Below are positions 12,164 through 25,140 of a DNA stretch of 64,000 bases, one piece after another. The notes beneath the pieces were generated by a model. That model worked only from the letters and a program-made list of their open reading frames with translations. It was not told the DNA's origin and ran no database searches. The stretch comes from Mauremys mutica (taxonomy: Eukaryota > Chordata > Testudines > Geoemydidae): the NCBI RefSeq assembly GCF_020497125.1, contig NC_059073.1, forward strand, positions 18,621,225 through 18,685,224, given 5' to 3'. Both the position numbers and the translations under genes were made by a program. The first letter of the stretch is position 1. Every line of letters begins with the position of its first letter.

Positions 12164-12315
12164 GATATGCCACCCACCCACCCAGGTAAGTGCAGAAACA
12201 GTGTGGACACAGCAACACAGGCAGGGCTTTGCAGTGGGCATGCTCGCATCTAGGCTAGGCTAACCTGGGTACCTATCCCCTAGGCTAACTGTGTGGTGTA
12301 GATATAGCTACCGCC

Positions 12316-12498
12316 TGGCTGTATCTACACTAGGAGTGCTTTGCCACTGTAGGAACACCAGTATACTATACCAGCAAAGTGCTGCTAGCATGGACACAGC
12401 TTTATATACCATGCTGCTATGCAGCTATATTGGTCAGGGGTTACACCTCTTCATACCCATGCCTGACATAACTCTGGTGCGTAGTGTAGCCCTGGCCT
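12316..12498. mobile_element. Probable Harbinger-type MITE
   Basis: Ends resemble inverted repeats: 'ggctgtatctacactagga' on the left and 'gtagtgtagccctggcc' on the right. The internal sequence is palindrome-rich. Target duplication not determined. Confidence 0.45.
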
Positions 12499-12499
12499 G

Positions 12500-15400
12500 A
12501 GTGTCTAGCTGTCACGGGTGTGAAGAAGAAACACTCACTTCATGTTTTTGAGATTAACCTGGAGCCTGAGTCCAATAGAACAGCTGAGAGGCAAGAACTG
12601 CCCCATACATCTCAGTGAGGCGTTAACTCAGATACCTGGTATTGGTAATTTCCCTGCCAACATTGATTGTGAAAGCACATCAGATAGGAGAGGGAGATTG
12701 CAGACCTGAGCAATCTGCTATGAGTGATGCCTCATGCTGGCACCGTGAGTGGGGGGCACTTGGGAGAGACGGCCACTTACTTTTTCCCCCCCGTCAAGAA
12801 GGAGCCAACCCCAAAGAGTCCAGTAGAGCCCTTAGGTCTAGTCAGACCCCACTGAAGAGGAACCACGCTGAGTAACTCCCAGAGCGCATGCCCAATCATA
12901 ATTCAAACAGCTGTATAATGAATGCACTGCGAGCAGCGCCTCGTGTTGGCAACTGGCGCAGGAGGAGCTTATTTTGTGGCCGGAGCTTGGAATACCTCTC
13001 TTCCGCCCCCACAGCTTGACCCTGCCTATAGCAGTGCAACAACGCCAAGAATAGACACGCGGTGGTGTAAAACAGAGCTTGCACCAGTGCAGCTTACCCC
13101 AGTTTGAAAGCTACCTTAATCCGATATCCTCAGTATAGACAGGGCCTAACACTTGGGCTGAGTCCACGGATGGCAGTGTGAGCGAGAGATTCAGGTGCAC
13201 TGTTCTGAAAAAGTCTGATATTTTTTAAATAAGCCAATAATTTCAGCTTGAATTCTCAGTCCCAAGGGGGTTGTTTTCATCCGCTGCCGGGTGTGAAAGC
13301 CACTAACCTTTCAAAGAAGGCAAAACCTCTCCACCAGCAGCCCTGGCGCTGCTTCCAGTCATCAGGCTTTCCCCAAATGGCTGCAGGCTGGCAGCACCTT
13401 GGGACAATGTCAGAGGCCGTTCTAGGGCCTCTGACTGCATGTGCCAAGCAAAGTGTTTTTGCCCACTCCTCTGTCTGTGGACACCTGTCCTCCAGAAAGT
13501 GGGTTGAATCCACCAATTTATCTGACCGAGACTACTGAACAGCATTCACAAGGCAAGATCTTTCACGCACTACCAAGCTGGGCTACGTTTAACATATTCC
13601 ACATTTCACTGACCGCCTTACGAGCAATCCCAGGCCAGATGAGGAGTCATTAGTATGTAATTCTATACACATGCAGGCTAGGGTCGTTTGAATATGGAGG
13701 AGCAGATGCTTTGGAGAATTACCATATGAATCCATGGCATGCAAAATACCACACAAAATTGCTGCTTATGATGATTGTCATTTTGTGGAAACAAAACCTG
13801 AAGCCAATGGGATGGAATTGCGCATATTGAAATCCCTGGGTAATGCAAACTGTCACCAAGTCCTATTGGATAGCCTGGGTAGACTGCTGGAAGCTGACCT
13901 CTTTGCAAATACTTGCTGGGAGGAAAAAAGATGATAAATGCAGTTCTGAGTCTCTTATTTTTCATTCAGAATCTCAGATAGTATCAAGCAGTGGGAAGGT
14001 AGCAATTAGCATTCATTTAAACTGGAACTCGGGAGGAATGTTTAATACTAAATGTATCTAAAGATGGGAGTTAAATTAGTTACTATCTGGAAACTAAATT
14101 TGCCTCAGGAGAGCTTTCTCACTGGATTTGTTTGCCAGTATATTTAAATAAAAACTGTTTTCCATCCTTCAAATAAGTTTCCCCAGACAAGCTAAGGAAT
14201 GCAGCCAGCCTGAAAAGAAATCACTCTCCCTCCTCTGGCTTACAGGTTTGCTTTCCATTGTCATCCTTAGCATTGTCCCAATGCTGCAGCCACAGATAAA
14301 CTTGTTCGTTTAGCCTAAATTTGCACACAGCTCTAGGACTTATAGTTACCACCATCTCCTCTACAATTTATGGCGATGTCCTGTCTGCTGTAAACCGCTG
14401 CAGTGCGCCTGGTGAACTCTCCCATCAGCATAAAGGAACCACCTCCGTGACCGGCAGAAGCTATGTCGGGGAGATCGCCAATATACTGCTGTGCACATGA
14501 GCGCTTCTGTCAGTGTAACTTATGTTGCTCGGGGGGATGGTTTATTCATAAATTATGCTGGCATAGCCTTAGTAACACTGTTTTATGGAAACTGACTAGG
14601 GCTCCAGAGAAATTACCGGCTGAAATACTGGCTCTACTGCAAAGAAAGACAAAACTCTCATTGACATCAGTAGGATTTCACCCATAGAAGTTAATAAAGA
14701 ATGAGTTCTTTTCTATAGAACTTTTATTTTAAACCACCAAGAGAATTTTATAGGATGGATTTACTTTCCTATTAATTTCTATAGAGTATTTAAAAAAACT
14801 ATAAAGGATATCATGTTCTATTAAACCCTACAGGACTTATTCATAAAGGGCAATCCTGTGCAGCCTTCTTTATACAATGTCTTCTTTAGGCCTCTGAGTC
14901 CTTGCATCCCCACACAGGAGCCCTGTCTTGTTAATTCAACTTGTCCTGTCTGATATAGGTACTAGAAGCGGGTGGTTCCTTTCCTGTTGCTTATTGTGCC
15001 AGCCAAGCAGAGACTTGGATGAAATCCCAGAGCCCTTGCTGGATGGAACCAAATTAGACAGAGTCACACCCTGCTTAAAAATGTAAAAGGTTCAGATTAG
15101 AGCTGATATTATAAAGAGCTACACAGTTCCTTCCCATCTCTTATCTAATACATTCTGTTCTTCCAAGGCTCTCAGTAGAACACCGGCTGATAAGAAGCTA
15201 GGGTACAATGGTTCTCAATCAATGGTGTTAAATGTCATCTTTCTTTGAGGGGACCTAAGGGCGAAGTGTATCACCATGAATATCTGATCCTATCTACAAA
15301 CCGTGGTGTGCAATGATGGCAGTCTATCTAGAGAAAGAGGATCGGTATCTATCCGCCTACCTACCTAGTCATATGGCTCCTAGCACCAGAGATTCTGGAC

Positions 15401-15600
15401 ACCACCCTAGAACTAAAATGTATCTCTCTCACTTTCTTTCCAGCTTTATAGTGTAGTGTTTATGGAAGAGAGGGGGAGGAAGGCTTATGTTTTGTGTACA
15501 GTTTACTATGGAGGAGCTAAGGATGTGACCAGCGAATGGGGTATATATTCAGCAGCACAGAAGTCAGGCACAGTTTTTTCAGCAGCAGAACAGTGTTCAT
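12500..15600. other. No gene recognised; one MITE end near 13100-13150
   Basis: The string 'ctcagtatagacagggcct' at 13130-13147 resembles a Harbinger MITE right end, but no left partner was found with confidence. The rest looks unique; ORFs of 60-100 codons are unsupported. Confidence 0.4.
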
Positions 15601-15604
15601 ACGA

Positions 15605-16205
15605 ACATAAGGATGGCCATACTGAGTCAGATCAATGGTCCAGCTAGCCCAGCACCTTGTCTTCCAACAGTAGCCAATGCCAGGTTCTTCAGAGAGAATG
15701 AACAGAATAGGGCAATTAGTGAGTGGTCCATCCCCTTTCCTCCAGCCCCAGCTTCTGTCAGTCAGAGATTCAGGGATACTCAGAACATGGGGTTGCATCC
15801 CTGACCATCTTGGCTAATAGCCATTGATGGTCCTATCCTCCATGAACTTAGCTAGTTCTTCTTTTGAACCCAGTTGTATATTTTTAGTTTTCACAATGTG
15901 TCCTGACAATGAGTTCCACACACTGACTGTGCCTTGTATGAAGAAGTAAGTCCTTATGTTTGTTTTATATCTGTTGCCTGTTAATTTCATTGGGTGACCT
16001 AGGTTCTTGTGTTCTGTGAAGGAGTAAATAACACTTTCTTATTCATTTTCTCCACACCGTTCTGAATTTTATAGATCTCTGTCATATCCCGCCTTAGCCA
16101 TCTCTTTTCCAAGCTGAACAGTTTTTAATTTCTCCTCATATAGGAGCTGTTCCTTACCCCTAATCATTTTTGCTGCTCTTTTCTGAACCTTTTCCAATTC
16201 TAATA
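15605..16205 (-). mobile_element. CR1 LINE 3' end, reverse strand
   Basis: The + strand shows the inverse of the CR1 tail: 'gaacataaggatggccatactgag', then the 3'UTR 'ctagcccagcaccttgtctt', then ORF2 C-terminus ('atgagttccacacactgac' = NSL region). It is 5'-truncated at about 16205 and abuts a CR1 copy in the other orientation. Confidence 0.85.
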
Positions 16206-16209
16206 TATC

Positions 16210-16862
16210 TTTTTTTAGACCATTTTTCACTTAAGATAGTTAAGTCCAAAGCAGACCGTGAAGAATTACAAAGGGGTCTCACAAAACCAGATGACTGGGC
16301 AACAAAATGGCAGATGAAATTCAATGTTGATAAATGCAAAGTGATGCACATTGGAGAAAATAATCCTATCTATACATACAAAATGATGGGGTCTACGTTA
16401 GTTGTTACCAGCCAAGAAAGAGATCTTGGAGTCACTGTGGATAGTTCTCTGAAAACATCTGCTCAATGTGCAGCAGAAGTCAAAAAAGGTAACAATGTTA
16501 GAAACCATTAAGAAAGCTTATGTCTTATTATCTAATCCTATCAGAATACTACTATATAAATCCATAGTACACGCACACCTTGAATACTGCATGCAGTTCT
16601 GATTGCCCCATCTCAAAAGAGAGGTTCATGGAGTCTAGGTCCATCAATGGCTATTAGCCAAGATGGTCAGGGATGCAATCCCATGCTGTGGGTGTCCCTA
16701 GTCTCTGTTTGCCAGAAGCTGGGACTGGACGACAGGGGATGGATCAATAATTGCTCACTTTTGTTCATTCCCTCTGAAGCATCTGGCACTGGCCACTGTT
16801 GGAAGACATGATGTTGGGCTAGATGGACCATTGATCTGACCCACTGTAGCTATTCTTATGTT
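16210..16862 (+). mobile_element. CR1 LINE fragment with internal deletion
   Basis: From about 16225 it encodes KSKADREELQRG..DDWATKWQMKF and continues to ERDLGVTVDSSLKTSAQCAA, the C-terminal part of CR1 reverse transcriptase. A frameshift follows near 16490. Near 16620 coding sequence jumps from the HLKR region to the terminal 'gtccatcaatggctattag', so the C-terminal block seen at 28440-28790 is deleted here. The 3'UTR ends at TTCTTATGTTCT near 16862. Confidence 0.82.
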
Positions 16863-18844
16863 CTGATTAGATGAAGTGACCAGAATTACACACTGTATTC
16901 AAGGTGTGGGTGTACCATGGATTTATGGTCATCAGACTGCAGCTGAACACACCAGGTCCACCTAGTTGGAACTGACTAACATGCTGTTAAATATAATCCA
17001 GGAGACTCCTCCATTATGTTCAGGAGCAAAGCAGGTTCCCCTGGATGCACTGCAAATGCTCAGCACCTTCCATTGGAGCCAGATCGTCAAAGGGTCTGGC
17101 CCCAGTGGAGAGTGTTGATACTCAGTCCCCATGCAGTACCTGTGGTGTGGTTGCTATACAACATGGTGCCATTGGTTGCCACTGGGAATGCTTTGTGGGG
17201 CTGGAGATGCTTGTGCAGTCCACGGGCTGAAAGCAGCAGGTGTTGCTCAGGAATTCCAGGCCTCTGCACCTCCTGGCGGCTTCTCCAGCTGCAGCAACAG
17301 GAAAGGCAGGAGTTGGGGTGAGGTCGCAGGCTGCGGGGGAAGCTGACCAGGAGGAGGGGCTGCCTGAGCTTATGGGAGAGAGAGAGCTTATGTCTGGGGA
17401 GGAGGAGGAGGAGGGAGAGGACATTGCACCTGGCCTGAGGGTGGTTGGGAGGGGCTTTCTGAATAGTAAGGGTGGGCTGGAAGTGACTGAGGTAGGAGTT
17501 CTGAGCAGGGCGGGAGGTGAGCTGGCAAGGGGGAAATGATGGGGGTGAGGGGTATGAGCGAGGTAAATGGGTGGCAGGGGGTAGAGCTGGAGGGAGAGAG
17601 GAGGAGGAGGAGGCTGGTGTGGGAGAAAAGAAGAGATTATGACTGGGAGAAAACAGCCCAACCCCTATTCTTTCCCACCTTGCCCTGTATGGTGCCGTAT
17701 CTTGGTTTTGCACATTGAGAAGTGGTGGAAGAGGGAAGTGTTGGGCCTCCTTTTCTATCCCCTTCCCCACCAACCTCCCTTATCCACTCACTAGACCCTT
17801 CCCTGCCTCGGTTGCTCACTTGGAACATGTAAGGTGGAGGCGAGTAGGTGGGGCAAGAAGACAGGGGGAGTGGGGCTCTGATACCTGCCACCCCATCACA
17901 CATTTTTCAGCACCAGCTGTTGCTCGCTACAGGGCTATAAAACCAGCAGAAATAGGGCATGCCTGGGTTTTGGTTTGTTTTAATAACAAAGACAAAAGAT
18001 GAACCTTGCAGCCATGTTTTCAGGTTGATGGGACAGAATGAAACTGCAGCGTGACACCGTTAACCATAAACATTTCTAAGCAACACATCTTCCAGCCCAC
18101 CAGGGCAGCCTCCAATCATTTTGCTTTTTTGCAAACACTAAAATGTGCCTGAAAAATCAACAAGTTGAGGGACAATTTTGACCAAAAAAGTGCAGAAGAA
18201 CAGGGCTAATGGAAACAGTTACTCCTGCTGGTCTTTTTAGGGGTAGACCTCTGGAAACGTGGGATTCTTTTTAAGCTCTGTGACTTGCATTTCTGATAAT
18301 AAAGAGCGATACAAAACCTGCAAGGCAGCAGCCGCTGAGGCATTGCCTTCTTATCTACATATTTTTTTAAAGATTCAATCAAACAATCAGGCTAGCAAGT
18401 AAATCTTGTGACTTGCTTTCACCCCCTCACTCATGCTTCCCAGACGCAACAGAGAATATAATAACATTCATTGTACTGTGTTAAAAATAACACGGGGGAA
18501 GTAATACTTCCCTTTAGCTGAATCAGCCTGAGGCAGATTTTTCTAGAGAAAGGCAAATCCCGTAACAGGACATTTCACATTTTGAAAAATGCCACTGCAG
18601 ACCACAACAAAAGCTTGTGTGTGGCTCTGCTCCCCTCAGTCTCATTCTGTGACTATCCCAGCATAGGGCTTGGGCTACTATGCAGACAGTTCAAGCTGCT
18701 GCCTAAGGCTGCAAAATATTAGGGTTGCAGAATGTTCAGTAAATATTTGCTTTCGGCAGCTACTGGCTAGTTTGCCTGGGGCAGTAGACTCTGTAGCGAC
18801 AGCACTGCCTCAGTACATAATGCAGTGAAGCAGTCTGGTCTAAT
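16863..18844. other. No gene; purine-rich tract at 17290-17640
   Basis: The + strand of 17290-17640 is GGA/GAG-rich, which creates long open frames on both strands (up to 228 codons on -). The peptides are low-complexity P/S/L with no domain and are rejected as genes. The rest is unremarkable. Confidence 0.45.
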
Positions 18845-19255
18845 GAGGCTGTGTTGTCTAGTGGTTACAGCATGGGATTTATTTGGGGGTTGCTTTTGGG
18901 GTTTTTTTTTGTTTGTTTTTTTTGCATCAAGACCTGGTCTTGGGGGACTGAGAGGAAACAAGTTTGAGGGTTATTGGATTTGTAGTGAGAAGTTGCCTTC
19001 AACCTTAATTCTAGAGACGCTACCGCTGTTCCAGAATTAATATAGAGGAGCTCACAACTTGTGGCCATCATAGAAGAGATTACATTTCAAAGGATGGATA
19101 GGGTGGCTCAGTATATGGGGCAACAGACTGGTACTTAGGACACATGGATTCTAGTCTCAGCTCTGTTATAGACCTTGGACAAATCACTTCACCTTTCTGT
19201 ACCATTTTCCCTCCCATCTTTTGGCTTTTTCATGTATTTTGACTGTAAGCATGCG
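18845..19255 (+). repeat. MIR/CORE-like SINE fragments
   Basis: A tRNA-like head 'ttgtctagtggttacagcat' is at about 18853. A second fragment at 19095-19210 has 'ggacaaatcacttcacctttctgtaccattttcc', the MIR-type body. Poly-T and unrelated sequence separate them. Confidence 0.5.
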
Positions 19256-19261
19256 TGATGT

Positions 19262-19615
19262 GGGAACCCCTCCCTTTGGGGAAGCTAGGCCCCCTGCCCT
19301 GCCCTTTCTGCCCTCCCCTCGTCCGCTAGAGTCCCAGCTGAACCACCCTGAGCACCGGCCCACTCTCTCCAGCCACCCCGAGTCCCAGCTGACCCCTGGG
19401 CTGCCGGCCAGCCCAAGCGTGGACCTGACCCCCCAGCCACTGACCGGTCCAAGCATTGGCCCGCCCACCCCAACCAGCCCACCCTGGGTCATCAGTCAGC
19501 CCAAGCTGCCCATTGGCCCAAGCCACCCCAAGCCGTCAACCAACCTGAGCTGCTGACCAACCTGAGCCACCAGCTGGCCAAGCCCCAAGCTCTAGGCTGC
19601 TGGCCCAGGCTGAGC
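19262..19615. repeat. C-rich degenerate minisatellite
   Basis: Irregular repeats around 'agccaccc', 'agcccaag' and 'gagtcccagctgacc' run through the interval. No fixed period was established. Proline-rich ORFs on both strands result from the composition. Confidence 0.5.
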
Positions 19616-19734
19616 CCCCGCCAGCTTTGGGGGAAATGGGGAGCAAGGGTGGGGCCTCAGGGCAGAACATGGGTGGGACCACAGCCTGGGTTTGGGGAGG
19701 CTTAGCCTCTCCTGGCCTATTATACCTGCCGCCC

Positions 19735-19845
19735 ATGACTGTAAGGTCTTTGGGGCAGGAACTGTCTGTACAGTACCTAGCACCATGAGGCCCTTGTCTC
19801 TGTTGGGGCATCTAGGTGCTACTGTAATTTTAACGAATAATAATA
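19735..19845 (+). repeat. L2-like LINE 3' tail
   Basis: Reads 'tgactgtaaggtctttggggcagg', 'gtacctagcaccatgaggcc' and 'taggtgctactgtaat', ending in an AATAAT run. This is one of the best-preserved copies of the tail in the window. Confidence 0.6.
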
Positions 19846-19849
19846 ATGG

Positions 19850-22490
19850 TTTGAATGAGCAGAGAGAGACGGCCTAATGCAGGGGGATGGGAGGCTGTTC
19901 CTTGCACAAGGACAGCATGGAAAAAGGAACTAAGTTGCGAGTAGGAGACAGAAATAAACAGGGAGTGAAGTGGGGTAGGAAGATTCCTTAAGCAGAGGAA
20001 GAAGTGTTGTGTCTCAGAAACCTCTGTCTAGTAATGGTTGGCTAATGCTGACAGCTGTACTCTTGCCTGTTTTTCACCAGCATAAATATCTATATATCCT
20101 TTTAGTGAGGAATACAAAATCTGAAGGAGCAGCATAGCTCTATGTTGGAGAAAGGGAAGTTTTTGGTAAAAATTAAGCATCTTATTCCCCAAAGTTCTAA
20201 GATCTCAAATAATTAGTGTAAAGTCACGTGTTGTTCTTTTCCTTTGACCAGTTCCTCGTAATACCAACGTATGCTCCATCCTTCATATGGCTTATTCTGA
20301 TGAGATTGTATTGAACTCTCTGCTTTCAGCTAGTCCTAATGGTGTTTGTAGACCTCTGCTTTTATCATAAAGATGTTGATGGTTCAGGAGGTGGCGTTCT
20401 TCCCTCTTAAGTACCCACCAGTGCCCCAGCATCGAGCGAGGGGGCTGCAGATGCGCTGCTAGAGATGCCATCTTTGGGAGGAGATGTCAGGCCAAAGAAT
20501 GTAGGATGCCATGTTTAAACTCCCATAAATCTCTGCTGAGCAGAAGGAAAAGCCGAAAGGATGGTTGTTTAAGTTCCAGAGGCTGGCATTGGTCCAGCCT
20601 TATCATTTTCCAAGGGTTTCCAATTACCAAGGCAGGTAGGAAAATGCTTACAATGCAGAACACCTGCAGTCCCACCCCGGGGTTAGTAATCTCTTACAAG
20701 TGATAATAAGAATGTAATCAATAACTGACTTCCAGTTTGCTTTCACCAGAGACCCTGGATCACTGCTGATCTTTGGTCAAGCACATGACCGGCGCCTGAG
20801 AAGCATACGAAGTTAAGTAAGTCAGAGTGCTGTATTTCATTAGGTCTCTTGAACAGTAGAACTGACAATATTTTGGCTCTTAGTGAAGGGCTTGTATAGC
20901 ACGATGGAGAGCACAGCTGGGAAGATCTGAAAGTAGGATTAAAGTGGAGTTCCCCTCCGGCACAGATCTGTTTCTCGCTGAAAGGGTATATATAGATTTA
21001 TGCAGGTGAAAAATAGGCATGAATACAGCAGTCAGCATTTAACCCTTCCCCTCCTGCAACGTTGAGGAAGTTCAGATCAAGGTCAGAACTTTGTGGTTGG
21101 CCTCATCTTGGCTCAGCTTTCTGCTCCGTTTGCATAGGTGCTCTTACTAAGACTGTAAAATGGCAGCTTGGGAAAGAGAGGGAGAAGAATGCTATTGGGA
21201 ATCTCTTAGGATAGCCTTGCTTCTCAAGCAGAGGAGCTGTGTTCCCTTTCGACATATATGATCTTATTTCGCTTGCTGAGTTAGTGTGTTAGCTGACAGG
21301 CCCAGAACAAAACCTCAAATCCCAACACCCTCAAACGTGGGTGATGTTTGCATCCACAGCTGTACATTGCAGCCTGAGCCATTTTCCCCATTTCTCCCCA
21401 GTCAAATGGACTTTCCAGGAGGCTGTCTATATGGGCCTTTGCAGAGGGAGCTAACAAAGGGGGGGACCTGGCAACATTTGTCATAAGACATCTTTTAAAT
21501 AACATTGCATTGCTACATGCCACCTACATGGGGGAGGGACAATGGATGTTTGCAGGGTGTTCCTCCAGCGTGTAATTTTATCTACATTGTCAAATAAGGT
21601 TTTGTTGTTGCTTTTCAACATCTCCATTAAGCTTTTGTCTGGCACACTGACTCCCATTGTGCCATCCTTTTCTCTCTTCCACAGAGGGGCTGGAGCAATG
21701 TGTATGGTGGGGGTGCTGAGAGCAATTGAACTAGACTGTAAACCCTGTATATGAGGGAAACCACTTTCAAGCCAGGGGATGCTGCAGCACCACCCCCCTC
21801 CCGCACCCGTGGTTCCAGCGGCTTTGCTACTCCAGGTAGATATTCGAAGTAATTACACTTTCCGTTCTTGGGGGTGGGCTAGACTAGAGTGGAGAGGGCA
21901 CTGGAGTGGGGCTTGGAGACGTCACTGTATTCTGGGCTTGGCCACTCACCTGCTTGGTGAATTTGGCCATGCCACTTCACCTTGCTATGCCTCTTGTTTC
22001 TCCTCCCACCGCTTGTTGGTCTTGTCTCGGGTGCTGTCTCTCACTGTGTGTTTGCACACTGCCCAGCACAGTGGAGACCCAAGGTCAGTTGGGGCCTCAA
22101 GGTGCTACCTATAAATATAATAATAACCAGAGAGGATGTTTGACAAGATGACCTAGTAGATGCTAAGGATGCAAAAGGTGTCTGCTTCTTCGTCTTCCAC
22201 TAAAAGGCTTGGCAAAGGACTATTTAAGGGACTTGTTGCATAAATTCCATTAATACAGCCTCTTTGTCAATGCAACATTCCTAAACACTAGAACCAAGAC
22301 TCCAGGAAGCCACCAATTCAAATGAATGTGGTGGCCAGTGGTAATATCTGGCTGCTAAACTTAAAACACCTCAGGGATCAGTAACTCCAGCAATGGAATC
22401 TACCGTTTTGAGAGAGGGAAAACATATAGATTACAGCAGATACTGCAACCCCATGCAGTACCTTTGGAGATCACTGTATTAAATCTGTCA
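19850..22490. other. No gene recognised; L2-like tail at 22030-22125
   Basis: Mostly unique-looking DNA. The tail 'ctgcccagcacagtggagac..aaggtgctacct' plus 'aataataa' is present at 22030-22125. Short ORFs lack support. Confidence 0.4.
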
Positions 22491-22499
22491 CTGGCTTAT

Positions 22500-23100
22500 G
22501 TCTGGCTGTGTTCTACTCCAGGGGGGGAGGGTTACCACAGCTCCTCGGGAACTAAAAACAGATGCGGGGTGATTAAGGTAAGTCGCTGAGACTAAACAAC
22601 TCGAGAGAGGTACCACTCCCTGGAGAGGTTTGCTTGTACTGGTTCAGGCTGGGTTTTCCAGAGACTCAAACTAAGAAAGGGCTTTTGGTATAAAAAGGCT
22701 GAGTTTAACCTGACCCTGAGCCTTCTTTCTGATTCAGCAAACGGGGATGGGCCCCAACCGTTGTGGAAGGGTTGGAAAGACTTTGGCCTGCTTGGGCCCC
22801 ATTAGACTGGTGGGTGACTCTCGGTGTGTTTAACTCTGTTTATTGTTTTTATTGTGTTTTCTCTGTGATGCTCTTACCCAAAGAATAAATGTGCTTGCTT
22901 AGAAAGAGCTGTGTGGTAACTTGCACGGTCCATAGTCCTTGGAGAGAAAGGAAAGCACAGGCACTGGCCGTTAGGCAGACTGGCTTGCTGTGGATATCTC
23001 AGTGTATGGCAGATGGCTGTGCAGCCTTAAAACCCCTGGAGAGAAGGGAGTGGGGCCAGGGTCCCAACCAAGGGTGATGGAAGCTCCCTAAAAGTTGGGT
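22500..23100 (+). repeat. LTR-like interspersed repeat
   Basis: Mid-interval 'ggtataaaaaggc' (near 22688) looks like a TATA box and 'aagaataaatgtgcttgctt' (near 22881) like a polyadenylation signal followed by R/U5-type sequence, as in retroviral-type LTRs. I could not define TG...CA ends or a target duplication, so both class and edges are tentative. Confidence 0.4.
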
Positions 23101-23109
23101 GGCCACCAG

Positions 23110-23260
23110 CACCCAAACCGTGGCTCCCATGCCACCCCTTCCCATGCCACCCCTTCTCTCATGCCACCCCTACCCCCCCAAGCCTCCCACTGCCCCCTTC
23201 CCCAAGGCCACTCCCCCATGCTGCCCTTTTCCCCTGATGCCCTACCTCCTTCCCCCTGAG
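23110..23260. repeat. Short C-rich tandem repeat
   Basis: 'CCATGCCACCCCTT' occurs about three times (23129-23175) with diverged extensions. No coding content. Confidence 0.55.
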
Positions 23261-23449
23261 GCATAGCCCTTCCACTTTTAAATTGATGGTGCCAGGGCCC
23301 CCTGCCCTCCCCGCCTCCATTCCGGCATCCCTGGTCCCCGCCCAGAGACAGGTGATGGCTGGAGACCTGAGACCTGGCTGGCCACTCCAGGAGTGGACTA
23401 CATTGAGGGGGTGGGGGTGGGGGGAGGAGCAGAAATACAAGTGCAGTTA

Positions 23450-24285
23450 CTATGAAACTGTGACACCAATGATGAGGAATATTGGGCCAGATCTCGCTCG
23501 CTGTACTGACATTCCATTAGGTCACAGCCGCTCAGGTGAGTGGGTGTTTTCCGCAGGGGTTGAGGTCATTACCACCTGTAATTCCAAAGGCTGACACACT
23601 TTTTCTCCCCCCCCACCCCCTTCAGCCCAAACAATTGCACGTTCACTTGCTATATTAAGATCCTATATAGCAAATCCTGGGGATTACGAAGCATTAGCCG
23701 AGTGCATTAACACTCCATTACTGTGTTTGTATTTCTGGCACATTTATTCCCTGTGAACACTAAGGCTCCACCTTGAACCAGCCCGAGGATGGGCTTCCCC
23801 ATGGAAGATGGTAAAGGAGGACAACATACCAGTCATGCTTTTATAGGCTGTTGGACAGCACTGACAGTCTAACCCCAGATAAGTAATGGAATGTGCTTCA
23901 GGAACATAAATAGATCCAGACGGTTACAGGATCCAAAGCAATTAATTTTAAGGCAGAGTCCCTCACACAGAGTCTTCAATCAGCTAACCGACAATGCCCC
24001 TACCAAAAAACCTGCAACTTCATGCTTTGTTGGGGTGGGGTGGAGGGTTATTCATTGGCCAGCCAGGAGGCTCCTGTTCCTGATATAGTATTAACAGTAT
24101 TGACCTGGGCTTAATTACAGTGCATGAAAACTGTAAATAAAATATATTTCTTTGAGGAGGTGAATTTGATTAAATAAATCTATCAGGAAGCGAGAACAAC
24201 CCGACCTCAAATGCAAAAAAACAAAAACTATTCAGGCATTTACTGTAGCCTCAGGTTATCTTAATCTTCCAGTGCAATCCTGTGA
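23450..24285. other. No feature recognised
   Basis: Unique-looking, moderately AT-rich DNA. Confidence 0.4.
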
Positions 24286-24289
24286 ACTC

Positions 24290-24720
24290 CCTTTTCTGTA
24301 TTTTTACACAACTCAGCTAGAACTCTTCTCCAGGTTCTCATCCTTTCCTGTCTCAACGGCTGCCTTTACCTTCCTTCTGGCTCCTGCTCCTGCAATCTTA
24401 CCCCCTTCCTCCTCAAACGCACTCAAAACACATCTGCAGAATCACTGCCAAGCACAGTGTGGCCCTGATCTTTGACTAGGGTTCTTAGGCATGACTGCAA
24501 TACAGATAATAATAATCTTCCCTGCTTATTGCTTTGACCACGTTGCCCCCAGGTTTGCATCCGTCCACTGGCTCCCCCTTTCCCATTGCATTAAGCACAA
24601 ACTGCTGTTCTTCACTTATAAGCCTTTTATGACTTAACCCCTAGCCGAGCCACTCATCTACAGTCAAGCCCCACCCCGCACCGCCACCGCCGCCTCTGCT
24701 CTGCCAGTGATGGCAGTCTT
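24290..24720 (+). mobile_element. L2-like LINE fragments
   Basis: Two pieces. The first ends in the L2-like tail at 24440-24515 ('aatacagataataataat'). The second (24530-24720) reads 'catccgtccactggctccc..attaagcacaaactgctgttc..aagccttttatgactta', matching the conserved C-terminal block of L2 ORF2 (HWLP...Y K-F-A region). Both are decayed. Confidence 0.6.
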
Positions 24721-24885
24721 CACTGAGCAATGAATAATGAAACTTACTGAGGAAGTTATATCCATTTTTCTACCAATGTGCAGTACCACAGTTTGAGTGT
24801 GTGGCTTGTGAGCCTAAAATCCAAAAGTGGCCTTCGAAACAGCCCCCACAAAACTGTGCATGCACTTGCTTACATGTGAAAAAAC

Positions 24886-25140
24886 CAGGTGCGGCTCCAG
24901 GCACCAGCACAGCAAGCACGTGCCTGGGACGGCAAGCCGCGGGGGGGCAGCCTGCCGGTCTCTGAGAGGGTGGCAGTCAGGCGGCCTTTGGCGGCATGCC
25001 TGCGGGAGGTCCACCAGTCCCGCAGGTTCAGTGGCAATTTGGTGGCGGGCACGCCTAAGGAGCGGGAAACGCCGCCGAATCTGCGTTAGCAGCCGCCGAA
25101 GGCTGCCTGACTGCCGTGCTTGGGGCAGCAAAAAGCATAG
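24886..25140. mobile_element. hAT-type MITE, right end lost
   Basis: The left end CAGGTGCGGCTCCAGGCACC matches the ends of the elements at 537 and 27293. The body has the same GGCAGCCTGCC / GGCGGC blocks. The right part fades at 'cttggggcagcaaaaagcat' without the closing inverted repeat or a duplication. Confidence 0.72.

Larger units (their letters stand above)
11599..12312. mobile_element. Harbinger-type MITE relic carrying two hAT insertions
   Basis: Left end GGGTATGTCTTCACTGCACAG (read across the first insertion) matches the inverted right end near 12285-12312 (GCTAACTGTGTGGTGTAGATATAG) with several mismatches. There is no coding capacity. A 3-bp duplication is not clear, so the exact right boundary is approximate. 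Confidence 0.5.

Noticed and set aside
17087..17773. 228-codon ORF on - with P/S/L-rich product
   Set aside because: It lies opposite a GGA/GAG-rich tract that opens several frames on both strands; no domain, no start context, no splice logic.
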